DNA of 64,000 nucleotides from Actinokineospora diospyrosa (GTDB taxonomy: Bacteria > Actinomycetota > Actinomycetes > Mycobacteriales > Pseudonocardiaceae), in NCBI RefSeq assembly GCF_024171925.1, contig NZ_JAMTCO010000006.1, positions 457,829 through 521,828 on the forward strand, in the 5' to 3' direction. The notes under the pieces are model-generated. The model searched no databases, was not told the origin of the DNA, and saw only the letters and a program-made list of their open reading frames with translations. Position 1 is the stretch's first letter; the number at the start of each line of letters is the position of its first letter. The position numbers and the translations under genes were made by a program. This document shows, piece by piece, positions 52,199 through 60,139 of this stretch.

Positions 52199-52211
52199 CT
52201 ACGGTTGGCCC

Positions 52212-52943
52212 GTGTCCGAAGACAACTGGTCTCCACCCGCCGTCCTGTTGGCCGTTGATCTCGTCATCCTCACGCTTCGCTCGTCACGCCTGCAGGTGTT
52301 GCTCGTCGAACGCGGTGTCGACCCGTACCGGGGAGCGCTGGCGCTGCCCGGCGGGTTTCTCAACAACGCGGCGGAAGACATCGAGGCGGCGGCGAACCGG
52401 GAGTTGCGCGAGGAAGCAGACCTAGACGGGACCCAATTGCACCTGGAGCAGTTGCGGACCTACGGCGCCCCGGAACGAGACCCGAGGGGGCGGATCGTGT
52501 CGGTCGCCTACCTCGCCATCGCGCCCGGCCTGCCGGAACCGGTGGCGGGGTCAGACGCGGCGGAGGCTTCCTGGCGCAGCGCGGACGACGCGCTGTCCGG
52601 CGTGATCGAACTCGCCTTCGACCACCGCCGGATCCTCGCCGACGGGGTCGAGCGGGCTAGGGCGAAGTTGGAGCACACCGCGCTGGCGACCGCCTTCTGC
52701 GGTTCGACCTTCACGATCTCCGAACTGCAACAGGTGTACGAGGCCGTGTGGGGCGTCGCGCTGGATCCGCGGAACTTCTACCGAAAACTGCAAGGGGTCG
52801 AGGGGTTCATCGTGCCCGCCGGGACCGATCGCCGGGTGACCAAGGGGCGACCGGCCCGCTTGTTCCGGGCGGGCCCGCGCACGGTGCTGCACCCCCCGAT
52901 GGTTCGGCCCGACACCTGCGAGAACGGGGGAGAACATGGCTGA
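52212..52943 (+). CDS. NUDIX-domain winged-helix regulator (NrtR-like), 243 aa
   Basis: N-terminal NUDIX domain (residues about 10-140: LLAVDLVILTLRSSRLQVLL, ALALPGGFLNN, AANRELREEADLD) and C-terminal NrtR winged helix (SELQQVYEAVWGVALDPRNF, RRVTKGRPARLFRAG). The NUDIX box has one extra residue between the Gly and the first Glu, so it may bind rather than hydrolyse its ligand; known NrtR proteins sense ADP-ribose and repress NAD genes. Here it heads an operon without NAD genes and overlaps the next gene by 8 bp. GTG at 52212 follows the palindrome at 52176-52198. Confidence 0.87.
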   Translation: MSEDNWSPPAVLLAVDLVILTLRSSRLQVLLVERGVDPYRGALALPGGFLNNAAEDIEAAANRELREEADLDGTQLHLEQLRTYGAPERDPRGRIVSVAYLAIAPGLPEPVAGSDAAEASWRSADDALSGVIELAFDHRRILADGVERARAKLEHTALATAFCGSTFTISELQQVYEAVWGVALDPRNFYRKLQGVEGFIVPAGTDRRVTKGRPARLFRAGPRTVLHPPMVRPDTCENGGEHG

Positions 52944-54060
52944 GGACCTCGTGGTGGTGCTGACCGCCATCAACGTCGAGTACGAACAGGTGCGGCAGCG
53001 ACTCGTCGCGCCGACCGTGCGGACCCACCCGTCGGGCACGCGGTTCGAGGTCGGCACCGTCCGGGACACGGGGTGCCGGGTCGCGCTCGGGCTCACCGGG
53101 AAGGGGAACCACGCCGCCGGGATACTCGCCGAGCGCGCGGTCAGCATGTTCTCCCCGGTGGCGGTGATGTTCGTCGGGGTGGCGGGCGCTTTGTGGGACA
53201 ACACCGCGCTGGGCGACGTGGTCGTCGCGACCCACGTGTACGCCTACCACGGCGGCACGAGTGAGGACGACGGCCTGAAGGCGCGACCGCGCGTGTGGGA
53301 GGCGGCGCACGGAGTCCTCCAGATCGCCGCTCACGTGGGGCGCAGCGGGGAATGGTGTGATCGGGCCCCCGCGCCGAAGGTGCACTTCGGTGCGGTCGCC
53401 GCGGGGGAGGTTGTGCAGAACTCGCGGATCTCGGCGGAGGCGCGATGGCTCCGGCAGCACTACAACGACGCGATCGCCGTGGAGATGGAAGCGGCGGGCG
53501 TAGCGCAGGCCGGGCATCTGAGCGGTGCGCCGGTGGTCATCGTGCGGGGCATCAGCGATCTCGCGGACGGCACCAAGCGCAGCTCGGAAGACGTTGTGTC
53601 GCAACCGAACGCGGCGGGGAACGCGGCCGCTTTCGCGGTCAGCCTGGCAGTCGAGTTGGTCAAGGGTCGGGAACACAGTGCGCGCATTGAGGAGGACACG
53701 GTGATGGGGACCATCAACAACAGCAACGTCTCCGGGATCGTCGGGATCCAGGCAGGCACCGTCACCGGGAGCACGGTCTGGTTGACCGCCGCGCCCAAGG
53801 CGCTGACCGCGGTCGACCTAGCAGCCGAACTCGACGTGCTGCGCGACCTCGTGGCTCGGGCGCGCGCCGAAGACCGCATGGATGTCGAGACCCACCGAGC
53901 GGCCTCTCTCGAGCTGGACACCGCGAGCGCCGCGTTGGCCACGGAGGGGACCAGCACGTTCGTCCTCGCCCTCAAGCGCCTCCGCGGCCTCGTCGCCGAC
54001 GTCGCGGAGCTCGCGGCCAAGGTCGTGGCCCTGATCGCCGCGGCGAAGGAGCTGATGTGA
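52936..54060 (+). CDS. Nucleoside-phosphorylase-fold protein with amyloid-like motif and helical C-terminus, 374 aa
   Basis: Residues 1-255 form a PNP/MTAN-type fold: VVLTAINVEYEQVRQRLV, MFVGVAGALWDNTALGDVVV, HFGAVAAGEVVQNS, IAVEMEAAGVAQAG (substrate Glu) and VVIVRGISDLADG (catalytic Asp), so it may cleave or bind a nucleoside or nucleotide. Residues about 255-285 hold NNSNVSGIVGIQAGTVTGST, a motif shared with the next protein. The last 80 residues are helical (DUF5955-like). Stand-alone PNP domains of this type appear as effectors or sensors in bacterial conflict systems. ATG overlaps the NUDIX stop; its own stop overlaps the next start (GTGA). Confidence 0.82.
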   Translation: MAEDLVVVLTAINVEYEQVRQRLVAPTVRTHPSGTRFEVGTVRDTGCRVALGLTGKGNHAAGILAERAVSMFSPVAVMFVGVAGALWDNTALGDVVVATHVYAYHGGTSEDDGLKARPRVWEAAHGVLQIAAHVGRSGEWCDRAPAPKVHFGAVAAGEVVQNSRISAEARWLRQHYNDAIAVEMEAAGVAQAGHLSGAPVVIVRGISDLADGTKRSSEDVVSQPNAAGNAAAFAVSLAVELVKGREHSARIEEDTVMGTINNSNVSGIVGIQAGTVTGSTVWLTAAPKALTAVDLAAELDVLRDLVARARAEDRMDVETHRAASLELDTASAALATEGTSTFVLALKRLRGLVADVAELAAKVVALIAAAKELM

Positions 54061-55160
54061 CCGGCGTGGGGACGGCGCCCCCGGCTGGCCCCACCACGTC
54101 GAACGCCGCCGGGCCCAACGCGTCAGTCGGCATCCAGGCGGGCGAGGTCAACAACTCGACCGTCCTGCACAACTCGACCGTCTACGTCGTGGCGCCGGAC
54201 GCGGACCCCAAGCGCAAGTACGAGGTCGGCGTGCAGTACCTCGAGTCGGGTGTGCCGTTGCAGGCGCGGAACCTGATCGGCGAGGCCATCGCGAGCGGGT
54301 TCGACAGCGCTGAAGTCCGGTTCCACTGGACGCTGGCGATGCTCAGCAAGCGGGCGCTGCGCGACCTGACCGTCGCCGAGCAGCACGAGCTCGACAGCGT
54401 CCGCCTGGCCACCACCGGCTTCGGTGTCGACGACTGGGTGCGCGGCCTTGAAGTGATCTTCGGATTCCTCGACCACAGCGCCGAACCCGACAGCCATCAC
54501 GGCGCCCGCACGATGGACGCCCTCGGCGCCTTGCCGCCCGATCTCAACGCCAAGATCGTGCACCACCTGGAGTTGGTGATCGCGGGCACGCACAAGGACC
54601 AGCTCTGGGCCGACACCCGCCGAGCGGCCGAACGAGACCGCTACGCCAACGACCGGCAGGGCAGGGTGTGGGCCTATTTCCACCCGATCCCCGCCGAGCC
54701 CAAGGCCCGACCACCCAGGATCGAGTCCACGACCACGATCGACGGTGTCAAGGCCGGGGCGTGGACGATCCTGGTCACCGCGAGCCTCACCCAACTCGGT
54801 TGGGCGGCACTCGACGATGGGGACTTCTGGTCGGTGGTGGCGTACCTCGGCGTGCTGGTGCCGGGTGCGGTGGCCGCGCGTACCGGGTGGATCTGGCGGT
54901 ACAAGAGCGAGCGGTTGGCGGCCAAAGAGTGGGCGCACTTCGCGGTGCCCATCAAGCGCCGGGTGTTTCACTCGAACTTCGCAAGGGAAGTCAACGGCTC
55001 GTTCTCCCACAACATGAACAAGTACGCACCACCGGCCGAGAAGAAGAAACTGCGGAAGAAGTGGTTCCAGGAAACCGCGGGCCTGCGGGCCACCCTGCAC
55101 GACGAGATCGTGGAGTTTACAAGGACAGCAAGATCTCCCCAGACCGGGTGCGGTGGTTGA
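54057..55160 (+). CDS. Two-TM membrane protein with N-terminal GIQAG motif and TPR-like region, 367 aa
   Basis: Residues about 18-45 carry NASVGIQAGEVNNSTV, sharing G-I-Q-A-G-x-V-x-x-S-T-V with the preceding protein. A helical, TPR-like stretch follows (KYEVGVQYLESGVPLQARNL), then two hydrophobic segments near 235-280 (AGAWTILVTASLTQLGWAAL; WSVVAYLGVLVPGAVAARTG) and a basic C-terminal part. The frame appears to break at 55115-55118: protein-like sequence continues in the -1 frame (YKDSKISPDRVRWLIRVLV), so the last 13 residues written here may not be native. Possibly one polypeptide with the next ORF. Confidence 0.72.
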   Translation: MTGVGTAPPAGPTTSNAAGPNASVGIQAGEVNNSTVLHNSTVYVVAPDADPKRKYEVGVQYLESGVPLQARNLIGEAIASGFDSAEVRFHWTLAMLSKRALRDLTVAEQHELDSVRLATTGFGVDDWVRGLEVIFGFLDHSAEPDSHHGARTMDALGALPPDLNAKIVHHLELVIAGTHKDQLWADTRRAAERDRYANDRQGRVWAYFHPIPAEPKARPPRIESTTTIDGVKAGAWTILVTASLTQLGWAALDDGDFWSVVAYLGVLVPGAVAARTGWIWRYKSERLAAKEWAHFAVPIKRRVFHSNFAREVNGSFSHNMNKYAPPAEKKKLRKKWFQETAGLRATLHDEIVEFTRTARSPQTGCGG

Positions 55161-56080
55161 TCAGGGTACTGGTCGCCGACATGCGCAAGCGCTGGAACGA
55201 CGGTGTTCTGTGGAGCTACCGCAAAGCGCTGCGCACCGGGTGGGTGCTCAAGGTCTTGTGCTCGTCCGCGGTTGTGACCCTCGCCCTGTCGACGGTCGTG
55301 GTGGTCGTCGTGGGCTTCCGGACGATGCCGGTTCGCACCGTACTCGCGGTGCTGGTGCTGGTGGTGGCCGGGTGGTACGCCACCAAGAGGTTGTACCGGA
55401 TCACCAGCGAGCGGCGCAGGCACCTCGACGAGACAGCGGAGTACCTCGATCAACTCAACTGGCGCCGAGACGCGTACCAGACCTGGAAGCGGCGATTGGA
55501 CGAGACCCGGCCGGGGGAGGAGGAGATGGAGACCTGGCTGAACTGCGACCGGACACTGGTGTTGAACAACGCCCTGCGCCACTACGGCCTGGCCTGGCGC
55601 GACGTCATCGCCTACGCCTTCCTGCGCACGCCAGCGGAGGACAACCGCCGAGCCCGGCGCAGGTACGGTCCCTGGTGGTACTCGCGCTACGAGGTCCGGG
55701 TGTTCCTGGTGACGGACGCGGGCGTCCGCGCGGTCACCGCGGAACTGGCGTTCCAGGACATCCAGATCACCGACATGCGCCGCACCAACTTCCGCTTCGA
55801 CGCAGTGTCCTCGGTGGACATCGTCAAGGACGGTCCCTACGGCTACTCGCTGCAGCTTTCCCTGATGAACGGAGACCCCAAGGACATCACCGTCACCCAC
55901 AAGGACATGGGCACCCTGGACCAAGGCGAGAACGCCGAAACCTTCTCAAAGATCAACCTCGACGCCGCTGGCTTCGCCCACACCCTGCACATCCTCGAAG
56001 GCATGGCGGCGGAAGGCAGGCGCTGGATGAACTACGACTCCCGGGCCAACCAGCCAACGGAGCGCTTCAGCGCGCCGTGA
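55148..56080 (+). CDS. Two-TM membrane protein, 310 aa (possibly the -1-frame continuation of the previous gene)
   Basis: Two membrane helices near the N-terminus (VLCSSAVVTLALSTVVVVVV; TVLAVLVLVVAGWYATKRLY), then a 210-aa cytoplasmic domain with YEVRVFLVTDAGVRAVTAEL and SSVDIVKDGPYGYSLQLSLM, a PH-like beta pattern. Neither GTG at 55148 nor ATG at 55181 has a ribosome-binding site, and good coding sequence precedes both in this frame, which supports a frameshift link to the upstream ORF. No family recognised; the 2TM-plus-cytoplasmic layout resembles membrane effectors of conflict systems. Confidence 0.65.
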   Translation: MRWLIRVLVADMRKRWNDGVLWSYRKALRTGWVLKVLCSSAVVTLALSTVVVVVVGFRTMPVRTVLAVLVLVVAGWYATKRLYRITSERRRHLDETAEYLDQLNWRRDAYQTWKRRLDETRPGEEEMETWLNCDRTLVLNNALRHYGLAWRDVIAYAFLRTPAEDNRRARRRYGPWWYSRYEVRVFLVTDAGVRAVTAELAFQDIQITDMRRTNFRFDAVSSVDIVKDGPYGYSLQLSLMNGDPKDITVTHKDMGTLDQGENAETFSKINLDAAGFAHTLHILEGMAAEGRRWMNYDSRANQPTERFSAP

Positions 56081-56178
56081 CCGGCATTCTCACGTTCAGG
56101 CGGGCAATGTCGGCCCGCCAGTGCTTCGCCGTGGGGGCTACCAACCGCCGCTCGGAGCGGGGCCGTAATCGAGGTGGA

Positions 56179-56556
56179 TCAGCCCATGGTCTGTCGAAGG
56201 GGTTCGATGAGCGCGACTGTTCGGGACTCGTCGCGGCCGTATGGGGTGCCGGTGTACTTGTGGGAGATTTGGTCGATGACTGCCCAACCCGCGTCGCCGT
56301 CGAGCCATTTGACGACTCGGCCGCGGATGGTGATCGGTTGGTACGGGTTGTCGACCGGGGTTAGGGACAGGGCTAGGCGGGGGTCGCGGCGCAGGTTGCG
56401 GGCCTTGCGGGTGCCCGGGCCGGTGAAGATCGCGATCAGGTCGCCGTGGGTACCGATCCAGACCGGGGCGGAGTGCGGGGCGCCGTCGGGCAGGACGGTG
56501 GCCAGGTGGGCGGTCGGGGTGCTGTCGAGGACGGTGCGTACTTCGGGGGTGAGCAT
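56179..56556 (-). CDS. PPOX-class F420-dependent protein, 125 aa
   Basis: Pyridoxamine-oxidase-like split barrel: HLATVLPDGAPHSAPVWIGT, IFTGPGTRKARNLRRDPRLA, ITIRGRVVKWLDGDAGWAVI. Fits the actinobacterial F420-binding subgroup. ATG at 56556 has AGGAG about 8 nt upstream; the longer frame runs antisense-like into the neighbour. Lies 13 bp after the DHFR-like gene, same operon. Confidence 0.85.
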   Translation of the reverse strand: MLTPEVRTVLDSTPTAHLATVLPDGAPHSAPVWIGTHGDLIAIFTGPGTRKARNLRRDPRLALSLTPVDNPYQPITIRGRVVKWLDGDAGWAVIDQISHKYTGTPYGRDESRTVALIEPLRQTMG

Positions 56557-56569
56557 GGTGGTGGTCTCC

Positions 56570-57163
56570 TCAGCGCTCGACGGTGTAGTGCAGGTGGGTG
56601 ACGCCGGGGGCGGGGACGGTTTCGACGAGGCGGAGTCGCATGTGCTCGTGCAGTTCCTGGAAGAACGGCCTGCCGCCGCCGAGGAGCACGGGGACCTGGT
56701 GCAGCACGATCTCGTCAACGAGCCCGGCCCGTAACGCAGCGGCGAGCACGCCGCCGCCCATGAGGCTGACGTCCTTGGTGCCCGCTGCCGCCTGGGCTGT
56801 GGCGATCGCGTCCTCGACGCCGGTGCTCACGTGGGTCTGCCGGTCGCTGATCCCCGGCACGGGCCGATGGCTCAGGACGAACAGCGGCGCCGTCGGGTGC
56901 GGGCTGCCGCCGCCGAAGCCGTCGGAGTCGTCGTAGGTGTGCCGACCCACCACGACCGCCCCCACCCGGTCGGCCAAGGCGTCGAACAGCGGCGCGCTGG
57001 CCGCGGTCAGCCGGAAACCGTCGAACACCCCGCTGGGGGTGTCGCCGTCGAAGTACCAGTCGAACAGCGTGGTCCCGTCGCCGAGGCCGCGCCCGGCGCC
57101 GGGAGCACGTCCGGTGATGTAGCCGTCGACGGAGACGGAGTGGCAGCTGATGACCTTGCCCAT
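56570..57163 (-). CDS. Dihydrofolate-reductase-like (RibD C-terminal domain) protein, 197 aa
   Basis: RibD_C/DHFR-like NADPH-binding fold: MGKVISCHSVSVDGYITGRA, GAVVVGRHTYDDSDGFGG, PLFVLSHRPVPG, DVSLMGGGVLAAALRAGLVD, IVLHQVPVLLGGGRPFFQEL. Members of this branch are small reductases of unknown substrate. AAAGGA precedes ATG at 57163. It is divergent from an HxlR regulator, which very likely controls it together with the PPOX gene. Confidence 0.86.
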   Translation of the reverse strand: MGKVISCHSVSVDGYITGRAPGAGRGLGDGTTLFDWYFDGDTPSGVFDGFRLTAASAPLFDALADRVGAVVVGRHTYDDSDGFGGGSPHPTAPLFVLSHRPVPGISDRQTHVSTGVEDAIATAQAAAGTKDVSLMGGGVLAAALRAGLVDEIVLHQVPVLLGGGRPFFQELHEHMRLRLVETVPAPGVTHLHYTVER

Positions 57164-57178
57164 GGCCCGGATCCTTTC

Positions 57179-57230
57179 GGGGTTCCTTGAGGAGACTCCG
57201 AGACCGTAGCAGGCTGGGTTTCCTGAGGGA
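57179..57230. promoter_or_regulatory. Repeated operator-like motif between the DHFR-like and HxlR genes
   Basis: GGGGTTCCTTGAGGA (57179-57193) and GGGTTTCCTGAGGGA (57216-57230) are imperfect direct repeats 37 bp apart in the divergent promoter; the second copy is also a near-palindrome with the following ACCC. Probable binding sites of the HxlR protein. Confidence 0.5.
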
Positions 57231-57253
57231 ACCCCAAGGGGTAGGCTGGTGCT

Positions 57254-57703
57254 GTGCAGCGCACCGACTTCAGCGCGATGGCCTGTTCGATCGCGCGCAC
57301 CCTCGACGTGATCGGGGAGCCCTGGTCGCCGTTGGTCCTGCGGGACGTGTGGGTTGGGCTCACCCGGTTCGAGCAGATCCAGGCCGACCTGGGCATCTCC
57401 CGCAAGGTCCTCACCGAACGCCTCAACCACCTGGTCGAGCACGGCGTCCTCGAGCGCAGGCCCTACGACCGCAGGCCCCGCTACGAGTACGTCCTGACCA
57501 GCAAGGGCACCGAACTGGTCGACCTGCTCATGGTCATGGCGGGGTGGGGGGACCGGTGGCGCGCGGGCGAAGCGGGGCCTCCGGTCCTCTACCGCCACCG
57601 CGCCTGCGGGGAGATCAGCCGCGTCGACCTCCGGTGCGACCACTGCGGGAGCCCGATGCACGCCACCGACATCGATGTGCTCCCCGGCCCGGGTGCCCCT
57701 TAG
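57254..57703 (+). CDS. HxlR-family transcriptional regulator, 149 aa
   Basis: MarR-like winged helix of the HxlR type: CSIARTLDVIGEPWSPLVLR, FEQIQADLGISRKVLTERLN, GVLERRPYDRRPRYEYVLTS. The C-terminal extension CGEISRVDLRCDHCG adds four cysteines and may bind zinc. GTG start. Divergent from the DHFR-like/PPOX operon. Confidence 0.9.
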   Translation: MQRTDFSAMACSIARTLDVIGEPWSPLVLRDVWVGLTRFEQIQADLGISRKVLTERLNHLVEHGVLERRPYDRRPRYEYVLTSKGTELVDLLMVMAGWGDRWRAGEAGPPVLYRHRACGEISRVDLRCDHCGSPMHATDIDVLPGPGAP

Positions 57704-57929
57704 TCCACGCCCAAGGCGTCAGACGCAACGACGTCGACTCCTGGGCGGGGTCCAGCATTCGGTCTGCGACGGGTCGACGAAAAGACCCTCGACCAGCCCA
57801 ACAGGCACCACTGTCCGCGATCAAAGTGGGGCCATTTCATCCTTTCTGATGAACATCGACTCGCGATCGGGAGATAAGTCGTCGCTCTGACATAGTGGAT
57901 TGCGTATCGAACGGACAATCGGAGGTTCC

Positions 57930-58460
57930 ATGCGCAACGAGGCAGTCGAGCGGGTCGAACTCATCTTCCGGCTCTTTGATGCGAACGGCAGCGGGCAGCT
58001 CGACTCCGGGGACTTCGACCTCATGGCGCAGCGGGTCGTGGCGGCGGCCACCGGTTCGGCCGAGGCCGACAAGCAGCGGATCGTCCGCGCTTTCCAGAAG
58101 TACTGGGAAACGCTGAAGGCGGAGCTGGATGCCGACCGCAACGGGCTGGTCTCCCTCGAGGAGTTCTCCGCGTGCACGTTGTCGCCGGAGCGGTTCGACG
58201 CGACAGTGGGGGAGTTCGCCGAGGCGTTGGGCGCCTTGGGTGACCCGGACGGGGACGGCCTGATCGAGCGGCCCGTGTTCGCCGAACTCATGTCGGCGAT
58301 CGGGTTCCGCAGCGAGAACATCCACGCGCTGTTCGACGCGTTCGGACCGTCGGAAGCCGACCAGATCCGGGTGGCCACCTGGGTGGAGGGCATCAAGGAC
58401 TACTACCAGCCGGAGAAGGCGGGTATCGCTGGCGACCAGCTGGTCTCGACGTCCGCCTGA
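57930..58460 (+). CDS. EF-hand calcium-binding protein, 176 aa
   Basis: Calmodulin-like protein with three good EF-hand loops (DANGSGQLDSGDF, DADRNGLVSLEEF, DPDGDGLIERPVF) and a degenerate fourth (FGPSEADQIRVATW). Resembles the sarcoplasmic/calerythrin group of actinomycetes. ATG at 57930 has GGAGG five nt upstream; the frame extends ten codons further. It is first in a same-strand series with the three enzyme genes downstream, 36 bp before the next start. Confidence 0.9.
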   Translation: MRNEAVERVELIFRLFDANGSGQLDSGDFDLMAQRVVAAATGSAEADKQRIVRAFQKYWETLKAELDADRNGLVSLEEFSACTLSPERFDATVGEFAEALGALGDPDGDGLIERPVFAELMSAIGFRSENIHALFDAFGPSEADQIRVATWVEGIKDYYQPEKAGIAGDQLVSTSA

Positions 58461-58496
58461 CCGTCCTTGGGCACGTTCGATAGGGGAGGTGCGCGG

Positions 58497-59540
58497 GTGG
58501 AATCGGTTGTCGGGCTCGCCGTGGGCCGGGGCACCGGGCCGGAACTGGCGCACGTGTTCGAGCGAACGCTCGACACCTTAGGCGAGGTGTGGGGGACCCG
58601 GTTATCCGTGGTCCGCTCGCCCCGGCTCTACCATTCCTATTTCTCGCTCAAGGGATTCAGTCCTGAGCAGATCAGGGAATTCACCCAGGGCGACGCCGAA
58701 CATTACGAGGAGTTCTGTCGAACCCAGGCGCAGGCGGGGATCCAGGCCGTTTTCCGGACCGCTATCAACGCCCAGTCGCTTTACCTGGTCCGACAGCGGC
58801 TGCGGGCGGTGAAGGTCGACGTCATCGAGTCGACCGGCGCGACCCTGCTGCTGGTGCGGGACGAGGCGCAGGGGTTCTACACCGGCGAGAACACGCACTC
58901 GCCCGGCGCGGTGTCGCGCACGACGGAGTTCAGCCGGGACATCACCGACCAGGTCATCGCCTTCGCCGTCGACCGGGCGCGGCGGCAGTGGCCGGACACC
59001 GGGGCCGACCAGATCGTGATGGCCTACAAGTTCCACCTGCTCGACGGCGCCCTCGGCGAGTGGGTGGTCGAGAGCGCGGCCCGCCTCGGCGTGGAGATCA
59101 GCCTCGCGCAGCCGGACACGGTCAACCGCAACCTGATCGAACACGGCCTCTCCCCGCGCATGATGATCATCGGCGGCAACGAGTGGGCCGACGTGATGCA
59201 CCCGTTCCTGCTCGACCGCTTCGGCAGCGAACGGCAGGAGAACCGCTTCACCGAGAACGCACACCTCGACCCCGGCGTGCGCGGACTGCTCGAGTACCAG
59301 ACCGTCCACGGCTCAGCCGACGACATCGAGGGCCGCGACATCGTCAACCCGGTGGCGACAGTGCGCGCGACAGCGGCGATCGCGCAACGGCACGGCGGCT
59401 GCGCGGGCGCGATCGCCGCCATGGAAGACGCGATCACCGCCACCTTGGAGCAAGGAGTGACCACACCAGACCTCGGCGGCGCGCACTCAACCACGTCGAT
59501 GCTGGACGCCCTGCTCAAGCGCGTCGAGTCCGCCCGGTGA
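58497..59540 (+). CDS. Isocitrate/isopropylmalate dehydrogenase-like protein, 347 aa
   Basis: Fold recognised from VVGLAVGRGTGPELAHVFER at the N-terminus, LLLVRDEAQGFYTGENTHSP (matches the RENTEG-type region), VMAYKFHLLDGALGEW (catalytic Lys region) and YQTVHGSADDIEGRDIVNPV near the end (HGSAPDIAG-like). The RxxxR substrate motif is weakly conserved, so the substrate is probably not isocitrate or isopropylmalate. GTG at 58497 has GGGGAGG upstream. The stop overlaps the isochorismatase-like start (GTGA). Confidence 0.8.
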   Translation: MESVVGLAVGRGTGPELAHVFERTLDTLGEVWGTRLSVVRSPRLYHSYFSLKGFSPEQIREFTQGDAEHYEEFCRTQAQAGIQAVFRTAINAQSLYLVRQRLRAVKVDVIESTGATLLLVRDEAQGFYTGENTHSPGAVSRTTEFSRDITDQVIAFAVDRARRQWPDTGADQIVMAYKFHLLDGALGEWVVESAARLGVEISLAQPDTVNRNLIEHGLSPRMMIIGGNEWADVMHPFLLDRFGSERQENRFTENAHLDPGVRGLLEYQTVHGSADDIEGRDIVNPVATVRATAAIAQRHGGCAGAIAAMEDAITATLEQGVTTPDLGGAHSTTSMLDALLKRVESAR

Positions 59541-60139
59541 GCCCCCGCACGGCGCTGGTGGTGATCGACGTGCAGAACGACTTCTGCACCGGTCCGGCGG
59601 TCGCGGCGAAGTTCAACGGTGAGACCGCGGCGGTGGAGTCCGCCGCGGCGGGCGCGGCGCGGGCTGTTGACGTGGCACGAGTCCACGACGTCGAGGTTGT
59701 TCTCGTCCGGTTCGAGGGCGACGTCGCGTACCAGGTCGCCAGTTGGCGGCAGCGCGACGCCGCTCGGGGGAAACAGCCCAAGTGCCTCACCGGCTCGTGG
59801 GGCGCGGAGTTCCACGGCCTCAGCCCCGCCCCCGACGAACGCGTCTTCACCAAGCGGGCCTGCTTCGACGCGTTCCTCAACCCGGAGTTCGCCGCCTACG
59901 TCGACACGTTCGACCACCTCGTCTTCGCGGGCCTCTACACCGATGTCTGCGTCGACTCCACCGCGCGAACGGCCTTCCAGAAGGGCTTCCACATCACGGT
60001 CCTGGCGGACTGCACCACCGCCCTGCGCCTACCGAACGACACGATCCTGGGATTCATGGCCGCCCTGTACGGCGCGCGCGTGACCACCCTGGCCGAGGAG
60101 GAGAAGCTGTGGCGGGCGTCGAACACGGTGTCGGCTTGA
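59537..60139 (+). CDS. Isochorismatase-like cysteine hydrolase, 200 aa
   Basis: Isochorismatase superfamily with the Asp-Lys-Cys triad: D in ALVVIDVQNDFCT, K in FTKRACFDAF and C in YTDVCVDSTARTA. Could hydrolyse a nicotinamide-like, carbamoyl or vinyl-ether substrate. GTG start overlapping the dehydrogenase-like stop. The next gene begins inside its 3' end. Confidence 0.87.
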   Translation: MSPRTALVVIDVQNDFCTGPAVAAKFNGETAAVESAAAGAARAVDVARVHDVEVVLVRFEGDVAYQVASWRQRDAARGKQPKCLTGSWGAEFHGLSPAPDERVFTKRACFDAFLNPEFAAYVDTFDHLVFAGLYTDVCVDSTARTAFQKGFHITVLADCTTALRLPNDTILGFMAALYGARVTTLAEEEKLWRASNTVSA

